A DNA stretch of 64,000 nucleotides. Origin: Augochlora pura. Lineage: Eukaryota; Arthropoda; Insecta; Hymenoptera; Halictidae. Below, piece by piece: positions 1-11,851 of the stretch; the stretch's first letter is position 1, and each line of letters opens with the position of its first letter. The DNA lies in NCBI RefSeq assembly GCF_028453695.1, contig NC_135774.1, positions 21,886,001-21,950,000 of the forward strand, read 5' to 3'. The notes beneath the pieces were generated by a model. That model had not been told where the DNA came from, did no database searches, and was given only the letters and a program-made list of their open reading frames with translations. Position numbers and translations under genes: made by a program.

Positions 1-78
1 TTTTGGTATCTTTTTCGTAATATTTCATAGTGGCAGAAATTGTTAAATCAGGAAGTTTCGATCACAAAAAATGTATAC

Positions 79-150
79 GCCCGAACAGGGACTCGAACCC
101 TGGACCCTTAGATTAAAAGTCTAATGCTCTACCGACTGAGCTATTCAGGC
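79..150 (-). tRNA. tRNA-Lys (anticodon TTT)
   Basis: On the minus strand this 72-nt stretch folds as a complete cloverleaf. It has a 7-bp acceptor stem (GCCTGAA paired with TTCGGGC, one T-G pair), a D arm with GCTC/GAGC, an anticodon stem TTAGA/TCTAA around the loop CTTTTAA, and a T arm CAGGG-TTCGAGT-CCCTG. The anticodon TTT reads lysine AAA/AAG codons. There is no intron and no encoded CCA, as expected for a eukaryotic nuclear tRNA gene. Confidence 0.95.
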
Positions 151-2493
151 AATTGGTGTGGCTGAGATTTTTATACATTAAAAGTAAATGCAGCATTTAT
201 TTAACAAGTTTCATTTTATAATATTACACTGTTCAATAAATCAAAAGTTTTTTTCTACCTTCTAATACCCACTTGGTGGTATTTGTAGAGCATCACTTCC
301 CAAACAGGAATCCGATGACCGAATTACTCTATCACCTCTGCTATTAAAAAAACACGAGTTTTTGTGAGAACAATTAAATATTAGAAAAGAAATCAAAACG
401 ATACGTACACAGAATGGGTTCCTCATTGAGCGGCTTCTTCCGGCGCTTTATCTATCAATTTAACAACTTCTTATAAATATGCAAATATATTGCGTAGAAA
501 ATAAAAACGTCCTTCGACTTGTTTAAAACTTTGACAGTCGTGTAACACTATTTAGAAGAACATATTCAAGAACTTCTCGTCTATCCTTTAGATTAATATT
601 ACCTTTCTAATGTTTTTAGTTTCTGTACAATACGTTGTTTTTGCTAACAATTGCACGCTCTCGCAAAAACTCGTGTTTTTTGAAGACCGAGGATAATAGA
701 ACAAGTCGGTTTTAGGAATCGCGTTTGAGAAGTGACGCTCTATAAGAATCACCCAGTAGTTATTAGAAGACAAAATGTGTGTTGGAAAGTGTTATTGACC
801 ACTTCATTCGGCAACGTTTTAAAATCAATATAAAGTAATTATTTTAATATGTTATTTAAAGAATGTAATGTAGTCGTCACTAAACATTATTACCTTTTTG
901 TTTAATCCTGTCTACATTTCTATTGAACTTTTTATAAAATAAATCATACATGGAGGGTCCTTTTATAGAAAAAAAAAGGAAATATCTCTTTCTACGGCAA
1001 CGTTCATTTATTTTATACGCGGAGGACGCTATATATCAACGGTTATACTACTCTCGACCTCGACGCATGTCTTATTCATAAGGTGTGAACCCGGTCATGA
1101 TTTACAATATTAAGTCGATTAACTTAAAATTGGCCATATATTTTCTGTATTACTGAAAGTCGTTCGAAGGACTTCGAGAAAGTGAAGAACAAAATGTGAT
1201 AGCACACGTGGATAGAAAAATAATATTACATACAATATGTACAAGTTGCTTTAAAGTACCTCACAAATATGAAAACTGTCTGCTTAATAACAGTCTGTAT
1301 CATTTTATTTATTTATTTATTATAGATGAATCCACTACTCGTTGTTCAAGTATTTAGCTCCATTTCTTTTAGACAAAACGTAACCATTTAGAATCCGATT
1401 AATAAGACGTTATATAATATAATAGACGAAAATATAATACTTCGTTATCCGAATGATTGTGCGAGTAAGTTAAAAAATTTTAATGATTAGAAAAGATCAA
1501 AGGAGGAACGGTCGGACAAAGGTTGAATGACCTTATCATAACTCAGCGGGTTCTGATGTGCGAACGTTGTAAGTACTTAACCCCGGCTGGTTTCCTCTGA
1601 TTTACACAAAGACCTTTATCGGTCAGCTTTTTCTGGGCTATTTCATGCCATCAGATCTTCGGATCGATGATCTGACCTTCTGTTTCCGATGTTTGCATAT
1701 TATCCGAATTTCGCCCATCATCTTCTTCGTGGTTCTTCGTTCGACAAAAACGTGTTAACACCGTGGGTGGTCAGAAACCATCGAGGGCGTCCCCTTAGCA
1801 CTTACATCCCTAAATGCGTGTAACAGCTTTTTGAGGGAAAGGAAACATTAATTAACTTTTGGAAAGCAACCATGCTCTTTGGGAACTCTTATTGGCCTCT
1901 GATAGCAATCAGATTGTGACTTTTAAGCTCTTTATGAAAACGGTTACCAACGGTTAAAGAACGCTTAGAAAATCGTACATGAAGATCCCTTCACGAGTAT
2001 TTATTCTCGAGAAATAATATTAACAAACAATTAAGCATTAAATTCGTGCAGCTTCTTCATGTCAAGAGGACATCCCGAGGAAAGTTGTCTGCACAACAGT
2101 GAATGTTCCCAACCCCATTCATCTTCCGACTTTGACGATTGCGGTTGTCGATTATCCATAAAACCAAGGACTCCTTACCCTTTAATAGGATGTAAGCACA
2201 TCATTTCTATGCGATTCCGGAAGTATGCAGATCGCAGAAGACCATTATGAACGGTCATGCGTTTCTCGAGCGCATGTATTTACGCCCTCGAACCATGACG
2301 AAAGGTGGGGGATTGTATTTGAAGAGGCGACGCGCGATTTCATCCCTCATACGCGGACCTGACTGCTCGTGCGACCAACAACCCCTACTCGGAGAACGTG
2401 ATCGAATCGGCGAGAACTTCGAGACTTTTTGGGAACAATACTATCAAGGACTTCGAGCCGTACCATTTGTGTCAATTTGGGTGAAGATTCGAC
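151..2493. other. gene-free AT-rich stretch upstream of CCAP
   Basis: No coding exon can be supported here; the open frames are short and unlike known proteins. It contains a diverged inverted repeat (arms 260-372 and 657-768, listed separately). The 3' part must carry the promoter and 5' UTR of the CCAP gene, whose first coding exon starts at 2494, but I see no convincing core promoter. Confidence 0.5.
260..768. repeat. diverged inverted repeat, about 110-bp arms
   Basis: The left arm (260-372) matches the reverse complement of the right arm (657-768). Both share TTCTAATA, then TAGAGC(A/G)TCACTT, CAAAC, and the longest exact block AACACGAGTTTTTG. The arms have drifted by substitutions and small indels. 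The loop is about 285 nt. This is most like an old foldback or MITE-type insertion, although no clear target-site duplication is visible. Confidence 0.55.
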
Positions 2494-3861
2494 ATGAAGG
2501 TAAAGTTCTCTTTTTTTTCTATGTGTGCTCTATATCCGTTCTTCTTTGAGATAATTTGTCAGACTTTTATCATCGAAACTTTTGAGAAGTGAATTCAGAT
2601 AGCAATACGCTCTTGTGAGTCGGTAATATGAATTCTCAGTTGTTTCAATCAGTATTATAACGTTCTATTGATATCTAAATGCATGGATACGGAGTTCTTT
2701 CTTTCGTCTTTGTTGCAAAGAAACACTATTTCAATGAATTGGAAAACTGCTAATAATTATCAACACGAAATCGTCTAAATAATCACACACTTTCAGCGTC
2801 TATCGCCGTCGTGTTATTTTTTTTCGTAGTTCGCTCGCGTCGGTTATTTTCATTAAAAGTAATTATTCTCTCCGATGACGAACGCACTGCTTGGAGATAC
2901 GATCGACCGCCAGTATAGTTGGACATTAATTAACCGCAGTACAAACCTGATTAAAGTCGTAAGCAGATTACAAACGGTTCACATATTCGAAAGCTTCGCA
3001 TGCGACAACTTATTACGTAAACGTGATTATTAGAAATTACGCGTGGCCCAGTGTAATTACGGAGACATCCCGACGTCGCGTTGTGTCCTTTAATATTCAC
3101 CGAATAACGAGGAGAACTTATTAATGACTATCCATCGTCGGTTAATCGACATCGATTAATTTTTTTCAGACGATAACCTGTGTCGCTTTATGCCTTGGTC
3201 TCGCGTTCATGGCAGATGCAACGCGCACGGAGCCATCACAGAACAAGGTGATAATGCTACCGGTAGTATATCGCATCAATCTCTTCAGAAAACACCCTAA
3301 AGAGATTCATGAAATTGAAACAAATGTCAGTCAAAACTATCACGATCTTTCGATTTCCAGATCCAAGAACAGTTGCTAGACGTGCTGGCCACAGACGAGA
3401 TGCTGAAAATCAAGAGACCGTTTTGCAACGCATTCACTGGTAAATCGTTGTTCAAAATGTTGTCCTTACAATTAACCCAAAGTAGTTTGAACCTTGCGCG
3501 GACTTTTAATAGATTTTGCGGGAATTTAAGGAATCGAATTATTGAAATTGATTAAACGGGAGTATAGAATATTAGCTTGTGGCTTGTAGCGGTAATTAAG
3601 CTTGGTGATTGGTAATTGGTTATAGGTTGCGGAAGGAAGAGGAGTTTCCCAGGGAATCTACCAGCCCAAGACTTCGAACTCAACGGAACCGTGCGACTTC
3701 CGGTTTCCGTGTATAAAGCGTTGCTGAGGGCTGTATCTCAAAATATGAGAATCGATCGCGGAACGAACGAGTACCAGCTTTCGGACTTCCCGCAGGTTTA
3801 TCTAACCGGTAGGGCACCTGTTCGCAAGAGGCAGGAGGATCCGTTGACTTCTTCGGATTAA
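2494..3861 (+). CDS. CCAP: Crustacean cardioactive peptide (CCAP) precursor
   Basis: This encodes the preprohormone of the cyclic amidated nonapeptide CCAP, which in arthropods drives ecdysis behaviour and heartbeat. The exons are 2494-2499 (Met-Lys only), 3170-3247, 3361-3439 and 3626-3861, all with GT/AG junctions in matching phase, giving 132 residues. A hydrophobic signal peptide covers about residues 1-19. After KIKR (44-47) comes PFCNAFTGC (48-56), then Gly57 as amide donor and the RKR cleavage site (58-60). Cys50 and Cys56 would form the disulfide. The peptide is split between exons 3 and 4, after the first base of the Gly55 codon. The C-terminal part (61-132) contains a further RKR (about 121-123) and a spacer peptide. 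The start rests on the ATG-AAG/GTAAAG donor, which joins cleanly to the signal-peptide exon. Confidence 0.95.
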
Positions 3862-4363
3862 TTCGATCGCCTAAACCCGTGCGCGGACAATAGCGTACCT
3901 TGTCGCGCCGAACTTGCGCGAACACGGAAGAACCTTGCTTTAATTACTCGTTCTCTCATCTTCGTTTATTTATTGACACGCTGCAGCGAGCAGTTGCGTA
4001 GAGTTTCGTGGACCAACACAGATTAACCGGAGTCCAGCGGACACTTCTATCGGGTAACAAACAAGGACTTTGTTCATCGTTCAACCGGTTGATTTTTCAA
4101 TTATACCTACGAAAACGTAATAGCGATTCACATAGATACAGTACTATACAATACGTAATCTATGAATTGAAAGAATTATTCGTCGAAGCAAGAAGATAAT
4201 GAAAAGCTTCCGTTGTCCTCGGTAGAAATGGTTAAACGTTACTGATCTTTCCTCTGCACCGGTTCCAAACAATTGTGTACAAACGTATAGATCTCATAGT
4301 CCAAGTGATACAAAGTAGGCCGTTCGATTTAGAAACGTGTCGCATGTACCTTCGTTGAGACCC

Positions 4364-4369
4364 AATAAA
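4364..4369 (+). terminator. poly(A) signal AATAAA, probably CCAP
   Basis: This is a canonical AATAAA on the plus strand about 500 nt after the CCAP stop. It sits only about 60 nt from the 3' end of the converging MATH gene, so the two transcription units meet tail to tail here. Confidence 0.45.
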
Positions 4370-4431
4370 ATGTGACGCTACTATCGGTGTTAATTGTAAA
4401 CTAATCGTGATTTTTTATTTCGAGAGTATAT

Positions 4432-5842
4432 TTAAATGTGGACCATCAGTTTGATGGTAACGCTACCGTTCCAGAGGTACCTGGTATTCCTCGACAACCC
4501 ACCATCGACGAACGGTAGTTTGGTGAACAGCACTTGGCGGGGGATGCTTGATCCGACGCACTCTGGATTGTCCGGTTCTCCAGTTAATTTTGGACGGCCC
4601 CAAAAATAATCTGAGCAGAGCGTGCTCGGATCCCAGATTCGGGAGCGTCGATCTTGTCGCAGCTGTTCCTCGGAATGATCTAAAATCTAGCGATCCAGAC
4701 GTTGCACGATCGAGTAACATCGTCGAGTGTTTCTGTCGTCTTTTATTACCTCGAGGCGAACTTTGTAGGGAAACGGCCACTCCAAGATGGAGTCATAAGC
4801 ACCACGCGTTAGTCCAACGGCCATAAAGACGGTACCATCGGGGAAATAGCGCGGTGTCGCTTTCATGTACATGGCGTAACCGTTCTGACCAGTGTAAAAG
4901 GTTGGACTTCTCTCGAAACGAGCCGTTTTCCAACTTGTCAGCTTCTTGTCGAAGTTCTTTATCTGCCAGTAGTAGAAGAAGACGCTTGATGATCCTGCAA
5001 AACGTAAGAAAGTCTCTCGATCGTTGCGTTTCACGACGTTTCCGTGAATATCAAGTTGTCTGAGAACTCGAAGAACACTTTGAAGAGAGACAAGCTTATT
5101 GAACAACCTAATTTATCGATTATGCGAAATAAAAAGGTAACTCGGTTCTAGCAGCATGTGTTTACGGACCCAGTAAATACGCAGCGCAATCAATCGCGGA
5201 ACAGCCTAACTTGGCGATCAAATTATAGGAAAGAAACGAACCATTCGCTGGTGAAACTCTCTGCACGGTATTGTTGAAAGCGTCGATTTCGGTCTGCCTC
5301 GGGGATCTTTTGCGATTATCTTCGAGATCAATTCGATAATTTCCCGGATTACCGTTATTGAGTTTCGATGTTTTGTTCCCCAAAAGGCTGTGAAGCATCA
5401 TCTTGATCTCCTCCAGTTCTTGCGTCAGGTTTTTCTCTAGAGATCGCAGCCTCTCATCAATACCTTCTAGAAAGATAAAATATCATTGAAAATAATTTTG
5501 TAATGTTTTCATATACTTGTAAAACCGACTCAAAACCAACACTTACTCGCGGTGCAAGCTCCAGTAAGGACTTTGGTGACAGTGGCTTTTGCACTTGCAA
5601 CCAATTCATCGGTAGCAATTCTGCAGGTGGCATGTTGTGTTTCTGTGACGTCTTCGTTATTCGTTACATGTACATCCGTGGACACTAAAATTCGTTAAAA
5701 AATGTTTCATTATTGTGATTATCCCCGATCGCACTATTCTTTCTATATACTTACGAAGTTTCGACGCGCTCGCAACGCTTGCAACACAGCAAGTTAAATA
5801 GAGCGTACTGAGACACAAGACCAATAAAACACACGATGTCAT
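4432..5842 (-). CDS. secreted MATH (TRAF-like) domain protein
   Basis: This is a putative secreted protein with an N-terminal signal peptide, a short coiled coil and a C-terminal MATH domain. Supported exons on the minus strand are 5842-5755 (signal peptide, residues 1 to about 26), 5684-5547, 5466 onward (coiled-coil heptads such as ERLRSLEKNL and ELEEIKMML), an exon ending at 4750, and 4686-4432. The MATH signature is clear: YYWQIKNF, SPTFYTG, NGYAMY, YFPDGT, WPFPYKV, then IWDPSTLCSDYFWGRPKL and GEPDNPECVG. An apparent in-frame TAG falls inside a 63-nt intron (4687-4749) that splices in phase. The join between the coiled-coil and MATH exons (about 5340-4990) is uncertain, as two phase-compatible solutions exist. 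The ligand and role are unknown; TRAF MATH domains bind peptide motifs, but this one lacks RING or zinc fingers. Confidence 0.8.
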
Positions 5843-6535
5843 CGCTGGGAGGATCTAGAATAATAACAAATCACCTCTGTTGTTAATTAATCTTACCATT
5901 GTTTCAAAGGCTGGACAACGACAGTTTAGGTTTGAATTTCGTGCAGTGAATACACGATCGTGTTTGAAAGCAACTAATTATGAATAAAGAGATATTTAAA
6001 AGCGAATATTTTGGTACAGACGCGACTGTTGAACGACCTGGCCACCACGTAACTGTCCTCCTCATCTTCTATGATTTATAAATTATAGCTTGATCCCCCT
6101 ACCCCTTTGCGACTTTCCTATAGAAATCGTTCCACCTTTATAAATTCGGTGTAATGGTAAGCACGCAAGATTAGTATTTTTATTTGTAAGAGCACTGGTA
6201 CACGGATCTCTCCATGGTTTAATTAAAAAGAAATTGAATTTTCAAAAGGTTTTCAAAAAATAGTAACGTTCGAAATTTCAATGAAAATCTTGGGAAGATA
6301 CTGAAATTCAGAGTCGTTAGAATTTCAGTAGACCGATTTTAAAACGTTTCTTCTGTATTGTCCACACAAAAAAGACAAAAATAGATATTAGTAAGCACGT
6401 GGATTTTTGAAAGCAGCGCCTGTATTGTTTGGCGGTCTTTTTGACAGTCGCGGTGGGAACGCGTGCGTCTGTTAACGTTGGTCCGGCTTCCAGCCGTTTT
6501 TTCATTTTAAATTACACAGGTTTAAGTGGCACAGG
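5843..6535. promoter_or_regulatory. shared 5' region between MATH gene and Nup43
   Basis: This 693-nt gap separates two divergently transcribed genes, so it should hold both promoters. I see AT-rich sequence and no other coding exon. The short open frame on the minus strand at 6317-6505 has no recognisable similarity. Confidence 0.4.
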
Positions 6536-8113
6536 ATGACCGAAAATGTTCAAGGAACATTCGTGTCGGAAAAAATTGCTAAAATCCGATGGAAACACGA
6601 GAATTTCGAAGAGGCTTCGAATTTTTTGACCGGTAGTTGGGACGATCCGGTAAGGTTACCTTTCACAAACTTAACCTGTAGTATCCTCGTGTTCGTATTA
6701 CTCTGTTTATTAGTATTTAATACGTATTGTCTAATGATCAGCATGAATTTGGTCGTACCCATTCAATGTTTAAATTAATTAACAATAACGTTCGATACAG
6801 GTGAATAAGGTGACCCATTGGACGTTCCAAGTGAATGATGTCGGCGAGTCTCATCCAGCAGTAGTTACTTCTTATGCGATTCTTGGAAACGTGACTGAAA
6901 TTAAAGTATATAATTCATATTCAATAACATTAATCATTTAGTCTCTTTTTATTTATCATTCGGTCATTTTTTATAGTTTATTTCAAGAGATTTCTTTGTG
7001 GTATCCTCATCCGTTGGCACCATAAGATTATTACAGATCCATGAGAATCCATATTCACAATTTAAGGCACACACGTCCTGGGAATTCCTACATAAATTCA
7101 AGTATACATGCTCGTGACATATTAATCTGCCATTATATCATCTTGTTGCATACTACATATATATATTTATTTATATACGTTTGTTATACATACTTACAGT
7201 AGAACGTCTGATTACGCATCTTGCACCGCATTGTCTACTTTCGAACAAGATATAGTTTCTGTAGGCGAAGATGGAAGAATCAATCTTCTAACTGCTGAAC
7301 AGAAAAAGCCTGTTAGAGTTATTGGTAAATAAAATGTTTTTGTATAAATACAATATTTAATTATTAAATATTCAAATGTGTTTTTAGAAGACGCTGACAG
7401 CTGTTCCTTATACTGTGTTGATTTCTTAAGACACAATGAAATACTCACAGGAAACCTTAGAGGTCACATGAAAGTATGGGACTTGAGAAACAATCAGAAT
7501 TTTCCTGCAACCACGTTCATGCTTTCAGAGCAAGCAAAAGTATGGATTAAATATATAAATAAATAAAATTGGAAAATTGTATGCTAATAAAATATTAAAA
7601 TTTACCATAGACAGAAGCCACGAGTATAGCGCATCATCCAACACAGAGGCACATTGTTGTTGCTGGTGGTGGTGATGGTAGCTTAACAGTATGGGATCTG
7701 AGACACAGTACATACCCAATGTCTCAACTCAATGCTCATGGCAAGGCTGTTAGCGAAATTCTCTTTCATCCAGACAGACCGGAAAATTTATTTTCCTGTT
7801 CAAGTAGCGGCGAACTGTGGCACTGGAATAACACTCAACATTCAAAATTGAGTCTTGGTAAACATGGAATATTAAGAACTTTATATATATTATGTGATCA
7901 GGAATTTCATTGCAACATATTAATATGTTGTTTGTTTTAGATCCTACAAACACGCATTGGTTAAATACAATCGGATCGAACTGCAGAATAAATGTAACAT
8001 CGCTTTGCAGCACTATGCACAAACCAATAAACAGTATTGACATAAACAGATCAACCCTACTTTCTGGATGTGATAACGAAGCTATGTACATTATCCGAAA
8101 TATACCCCTTTAA
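6536..8113 (+). CDS. Nup43: Nucleoporin Nup43 (WD40, Y-complex)
   Basis: Nup43 is a WD40 beta-propeller subunit of the Nup107-160 (Y) complex of the nuclear pore. Exons are 6536-6649, 6801-6905, 6977-7101, 7200-7324, 7388-7539, 7611-7857 and 7941-8113, all GT/AG and phase-consistent, giving 346 residues (human NUP43 has 380). The N-terminus VSEKIAKIRW and TGSWD match the family. WD repeats are seen as VGEDGRINL, VWDLRNNQ, VVAGGGDGSLTVWDLR and LFSCSSSGELWHWN. The C-terminus CDNEAMYIIRNIPL matches the vertebrate ending. The gene runs divergently from the MATH gene and head to tail with Dhx15. An AATAAA at 8161-8166 is its likely poly(A) signal. Confidence 0.95.
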
Positions 8114-8160
8114 TAGCTAGGCAATTTTAATCGCACATTTCTACTTGTAATATACCGAAA

Positions 8161-8166
8161 AATAAA
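8161..8166 (+). terminator. poly(A) signal AATAAA for Nup43
   Basis: Canonical hexamer 48 nt after the Nup43 stop codon. The remaining 337 nt to the Dhx15 start hold no other gene and must contain the Dhx15 promoter. Confidence 0.7.
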
Positions 8167-8503
8167 TATGTTTTTTAATCTACATTTATTGATTCGCCAA
8201 GTGACCTCGTCAATAAAAAAGATCAATTTTAATTGTATTAATTGATCATATTTGAAATTTTAATCGAATAGAGTTCGAACCTATTTAAATGCAGAATTGC
8301 GTGGTGTCTATTCACCATTTTAAATTGAAAGCGCGAAATGGCATATTGTTACGCCATAATTTTATAATGTTGAACACGCCATCTCTCGTCAATTCTTCTG
8401 AATACAATTACAGGAAGCTGTAGCCAGTTTGCCATTTTGTGACGCCGTGTGTGGAAGTTCGTAAACAGATTTTGCTTTTCTTGCCTACGAACTGACAAGA
8501 ATT

Positions 8504-11500
8504 ATGTCAAAACGGAGGATCGAGGTTGTGGATCCGTACGTTAAACGGAAAGCGTGAGTGAATTTGCCTACGTACAATCGTGGAATTTGGGAAACTTGAC
8601 AAAATATCTTGCCATGTGCATTGTTACAAGTTTTTCCAATGCTATCGGAAATTTTGTTCAATGATTCTCGTGCCTGTTAAATAGCTTCTGTTAAAGGATC
8701 ATGTTGATCGTCGAGAGTAACGTGATAAAAGATTCCTCTAGAATTTACATCCCTAAATCGTACTGTGAATCTTTACTGTTGCTGTTGACTTGTTTGGTCA
8801 ACTTAGACGTAAAGGTTCTCAACTGAATTTCCTTTTCTGTGATTCACTGTTACCGTTAACAATGCGATATAAAGCATTCATTCTGAGTGATCTAATCAAC
8901 GTTTTTATAGATCGTTCACGCGTAGAATCATCTATTATAATTATATAGTAATGACATTTTGTCGAAAATTGAAATGCCATTGTTTTTCAGAAATCTGATT
9001 CTTATAACCAATTGAGTGTTCTCAACCTTCGTTGTCCAATTTCTTTTAAAACCAGTTAAAAATTTATCTGTATATTTATTATGTCGCAGAGATGGCTCAA
9101 CATCCAATAGCACAACTATACCCTCAGCAGCACCAAAAAGTCAGGTTCAATTGAACCCGTACAATGGTTTGCCTTATACACCAAGATTTCAGGAGTTTTA
9201 TAAAAAGCGAATCACCTTGCCAGTGTTCGAATATCGTGCTGATTTTATGAGGTTGCTGGCTCAGCATCAGTGTATTGTACTCGTTGGTGAAACAGGATCA
9301 GGTAAAACAACACAAATACCACAATGGTGTGTGGAATATTCAAAGTGTATTGGCGTCAAGGGTGTTGCTTGTACGCAACCGAGAAGAGTAGCAGCTATGT
9401 CTGTTGCACAGAGAGTCTCAGAGGAAATGGATGTTGGATTAGGTAAATTAGCAATAGCAAAGTTTCTCCAACACTTTAGTATATTTCATAATTTCTTGAA
9501 TTATGAATTATTTTGAACAGGCGAGGAAGTCGGATACAGTATCCGTTTTGAAGATTGCAGTTCTCCAAGAACTGTATTGAAATATATGACTGATGGTATG
9601 CTTCTTCGTGAAGGCATGTCAGATCCAATGCTTCATGCTTACCAAGTGATTCTATTAGATGAAGCTCACGAAAGAACTTTAGCCACGGATTTATTGATGG
9701 GTGTGTTGAAAGAAGTGATTAAACAGAGACCAGATTTGAAGCTTGTGATTATGAGTGCAACATTGGATGCTGGGAAATTCCAACAGTATTTTGATAATGC
9801 ACCTTTAATGAATGTACCTGGCAGAACGCATCCTGTTGAGATTTTTTATACACCTGAACCTGAAAGAGATTATTTAGAAGCTGCTATCAGGACTGTTACT
9901 CAGATACACATGTGTGAGGAAGTAGCAGGAGATTTGTTACTATTTTTAACTGGTCAAGAAGAGATCGAAGAAGCATGTAAAAGAATCAAAAGAGAAATGG
10001 ATAATTTAGGACCAGAAGTAGGTGAACTAAAATGCATACCGTTGTACTCTACACTGCCCCCGAATCTCCAACAAAGAATATTCGAACCAGCACCACCCAC
10101 AAAATCAAACGGTGCTATTGGTAGGAAAGTAGTAGTCTCTACTAACATTGCAGAAACATCATTAACTATTGATGGTGTCGTCTTTGTAATAGATCCAGGT
10201 TTCGCAAAACAAAAAGTAAATATTCACATATATTTTGTTTTGCTACATTTCTTAACGTTTCCGTACGAACATTGCTCTTTTATAGTAACAATTATCTTTT
10301 TAACAGGTGTATAATCCCAGAATTCGTGTGGAATCCCTTCTAGTGTCACCTATTAGCAAAGCTTCTGCTCAACAAAGAGCAGGCAGAGCTGGTCGTACAA
10401 GACCTGGCAAATGTTTTCGACTATATACCGAAAAAGCATACAAGAACGAGATGCAAGAAAATACGTATCCTGAAATATTGAGATCAAATCTTGGCAGTGT
10501 TGTATTGCAACTGAAGAAGCTTGGCATTGACGATTTAGTATGTATAGGAAAATTATCTATCATTCGCATAAATGAAGTAAATATTATATGTTTTGTTATT
10601 GGTTGTAGGTTCACTTTGATTTCATGGATCCTCCTGCTCCCGAAACTCTAATGAGAGCTCTGGAACTTCTAAATTATTTGGCAGCACTTGACGACGATGG
10701 AAATCTCACGGATTTGGGAGCTGTGATGGCAGAATTTCCACTGGATCCTCAACTGGCGAAAATGCTAATTGCATCTTGCAATCATAACTGCAGTAATGAG
10801 ATTCTTAGCATTACTGCTATGCTTTCAGGTAATGTATAAATAAGAATATTTTGTTTTTCGAGAAACAATACTAGGTTCGTGTCCGCTTTGTATATTTCTT
10901 TCTTTTTAAATCAAAATGTTGTTAATAAAATAAAAGCTATTAAGAAAACGTCAGGTTCGTGGTAAGGTAACGTGGTTTTATATTGATGATTGATATTGTA
11001 TTAGTCCCACAGTGTTTTGTGAGGCCAAATGAATCAAAGAAGGCTGCGGATGACGCTAAAATGCGATTTGCGCACATCGATGGAGATCACTTAACGCTGT
11101 TGAATGTGTATCACGCTTTTAAGCAAAGTAAGTATCGAGTAAATAATTTAATTATATGAATCTTTATTGAATCTTGGCTCCAATGACCTTGTTTTTCACA
11201 GACTTTGAAGACCCACAATGGTGTTACGACAACTTTGTCAATTACCGATCTCTGAAAAGTGGCGATAACGTCAGGCAACAGTTAAGCCGAATAATGGATA
11301 GATTTTCTCTAAAACGTACCTCTACGGATTTTACATCAAAAGATTATTATATTAATATCAGAAAAGCATTAGTAAACGGCTTTTTCATGCAGGTACCGTT
11401 GTCTCTGGCTGTAATTATTACCTCTTTGAAAAAATAATGTAACTATCACTTTTTTGTCTTCTCTTCTTTATACGCAGGTTGCTCATTTGGAAAGAACTGG

Positions 11501-11839
11501 ACACTATTTAACCATCAAAGATAATCAAATTGTACAACTTCATCCAAGCAGTTGTTTAGACCACAAGCCTGAGTGGGTGATCTATAACGAGTTCGTGCTT
11601 ACGACTAAAAATTACATTAGAACAGTTACCGATATCAAACGTGAGTATTTAAATTATTGCGGCGTCATTCGCAGAACTATCATTAAAAGTTAATACTTTT
11701 ATTCTTCACAGCCGACTGGTTGCTAAAAATAGCGCCGCAATATTACGATTTACAAAACTTTCCACAATGTGAAGCAAAGAGACAATTGGAAGTGATCCAA
11801 ACGAAATTAGACTCGAAACAGTATCAAGAAGGATTCTAA
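8504..11839 (+). CDS. Dhx15: DEAH-box ATP-dependent RNA helicase DHX15 / Prp43
   Basis: This is the spliceosome-disassembly and ribosome-biogenesis helicase. The nine exons are 8504-8553, 9090-9442, 9521-10215, 10307-10537, 10609-10828, 11005-11127, 11202-11392, 11478-11640 and 11712-11839. All junctions are GT/AG and phases agree, giving 717 residues, close to the fly protein. Visible motifs are Walker A GETGSGKT (83-90), TQPRRVAA, DEAH (181-184), SAT (213-215), TNIAETSLTIDG and QRAGRAGR (389-396). These are followed by the winged-helix/ratchet region and the OB-fold C-terminus (TGHYLT, KPEWVIYNEFV, APQYYDL). The ATG at 8504 was chosen because MSKRRIEVVDPYVKRK is followed directly by a donor that fits exon 2. 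The N-terminus is short compared with the human protein (795 aa). Confidence 0.97.
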
Positions 11840-11851
11840 CCCTTATATATT

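Noticed and set aside
4687..4749. Apparent in-frame TAG within the MATH gene, suggesting a pseudogene or recoding
   Set aside because: A 63-nt GT..AG intron removes it in phase, and the spliced sequence restores the conserved MATH motif RLEILDHS.
6317..6505. 62-codon minus-strand frame upstream of Nup43
   Set aside because: Short, no similarity, lies in the Nup43 promoter region.
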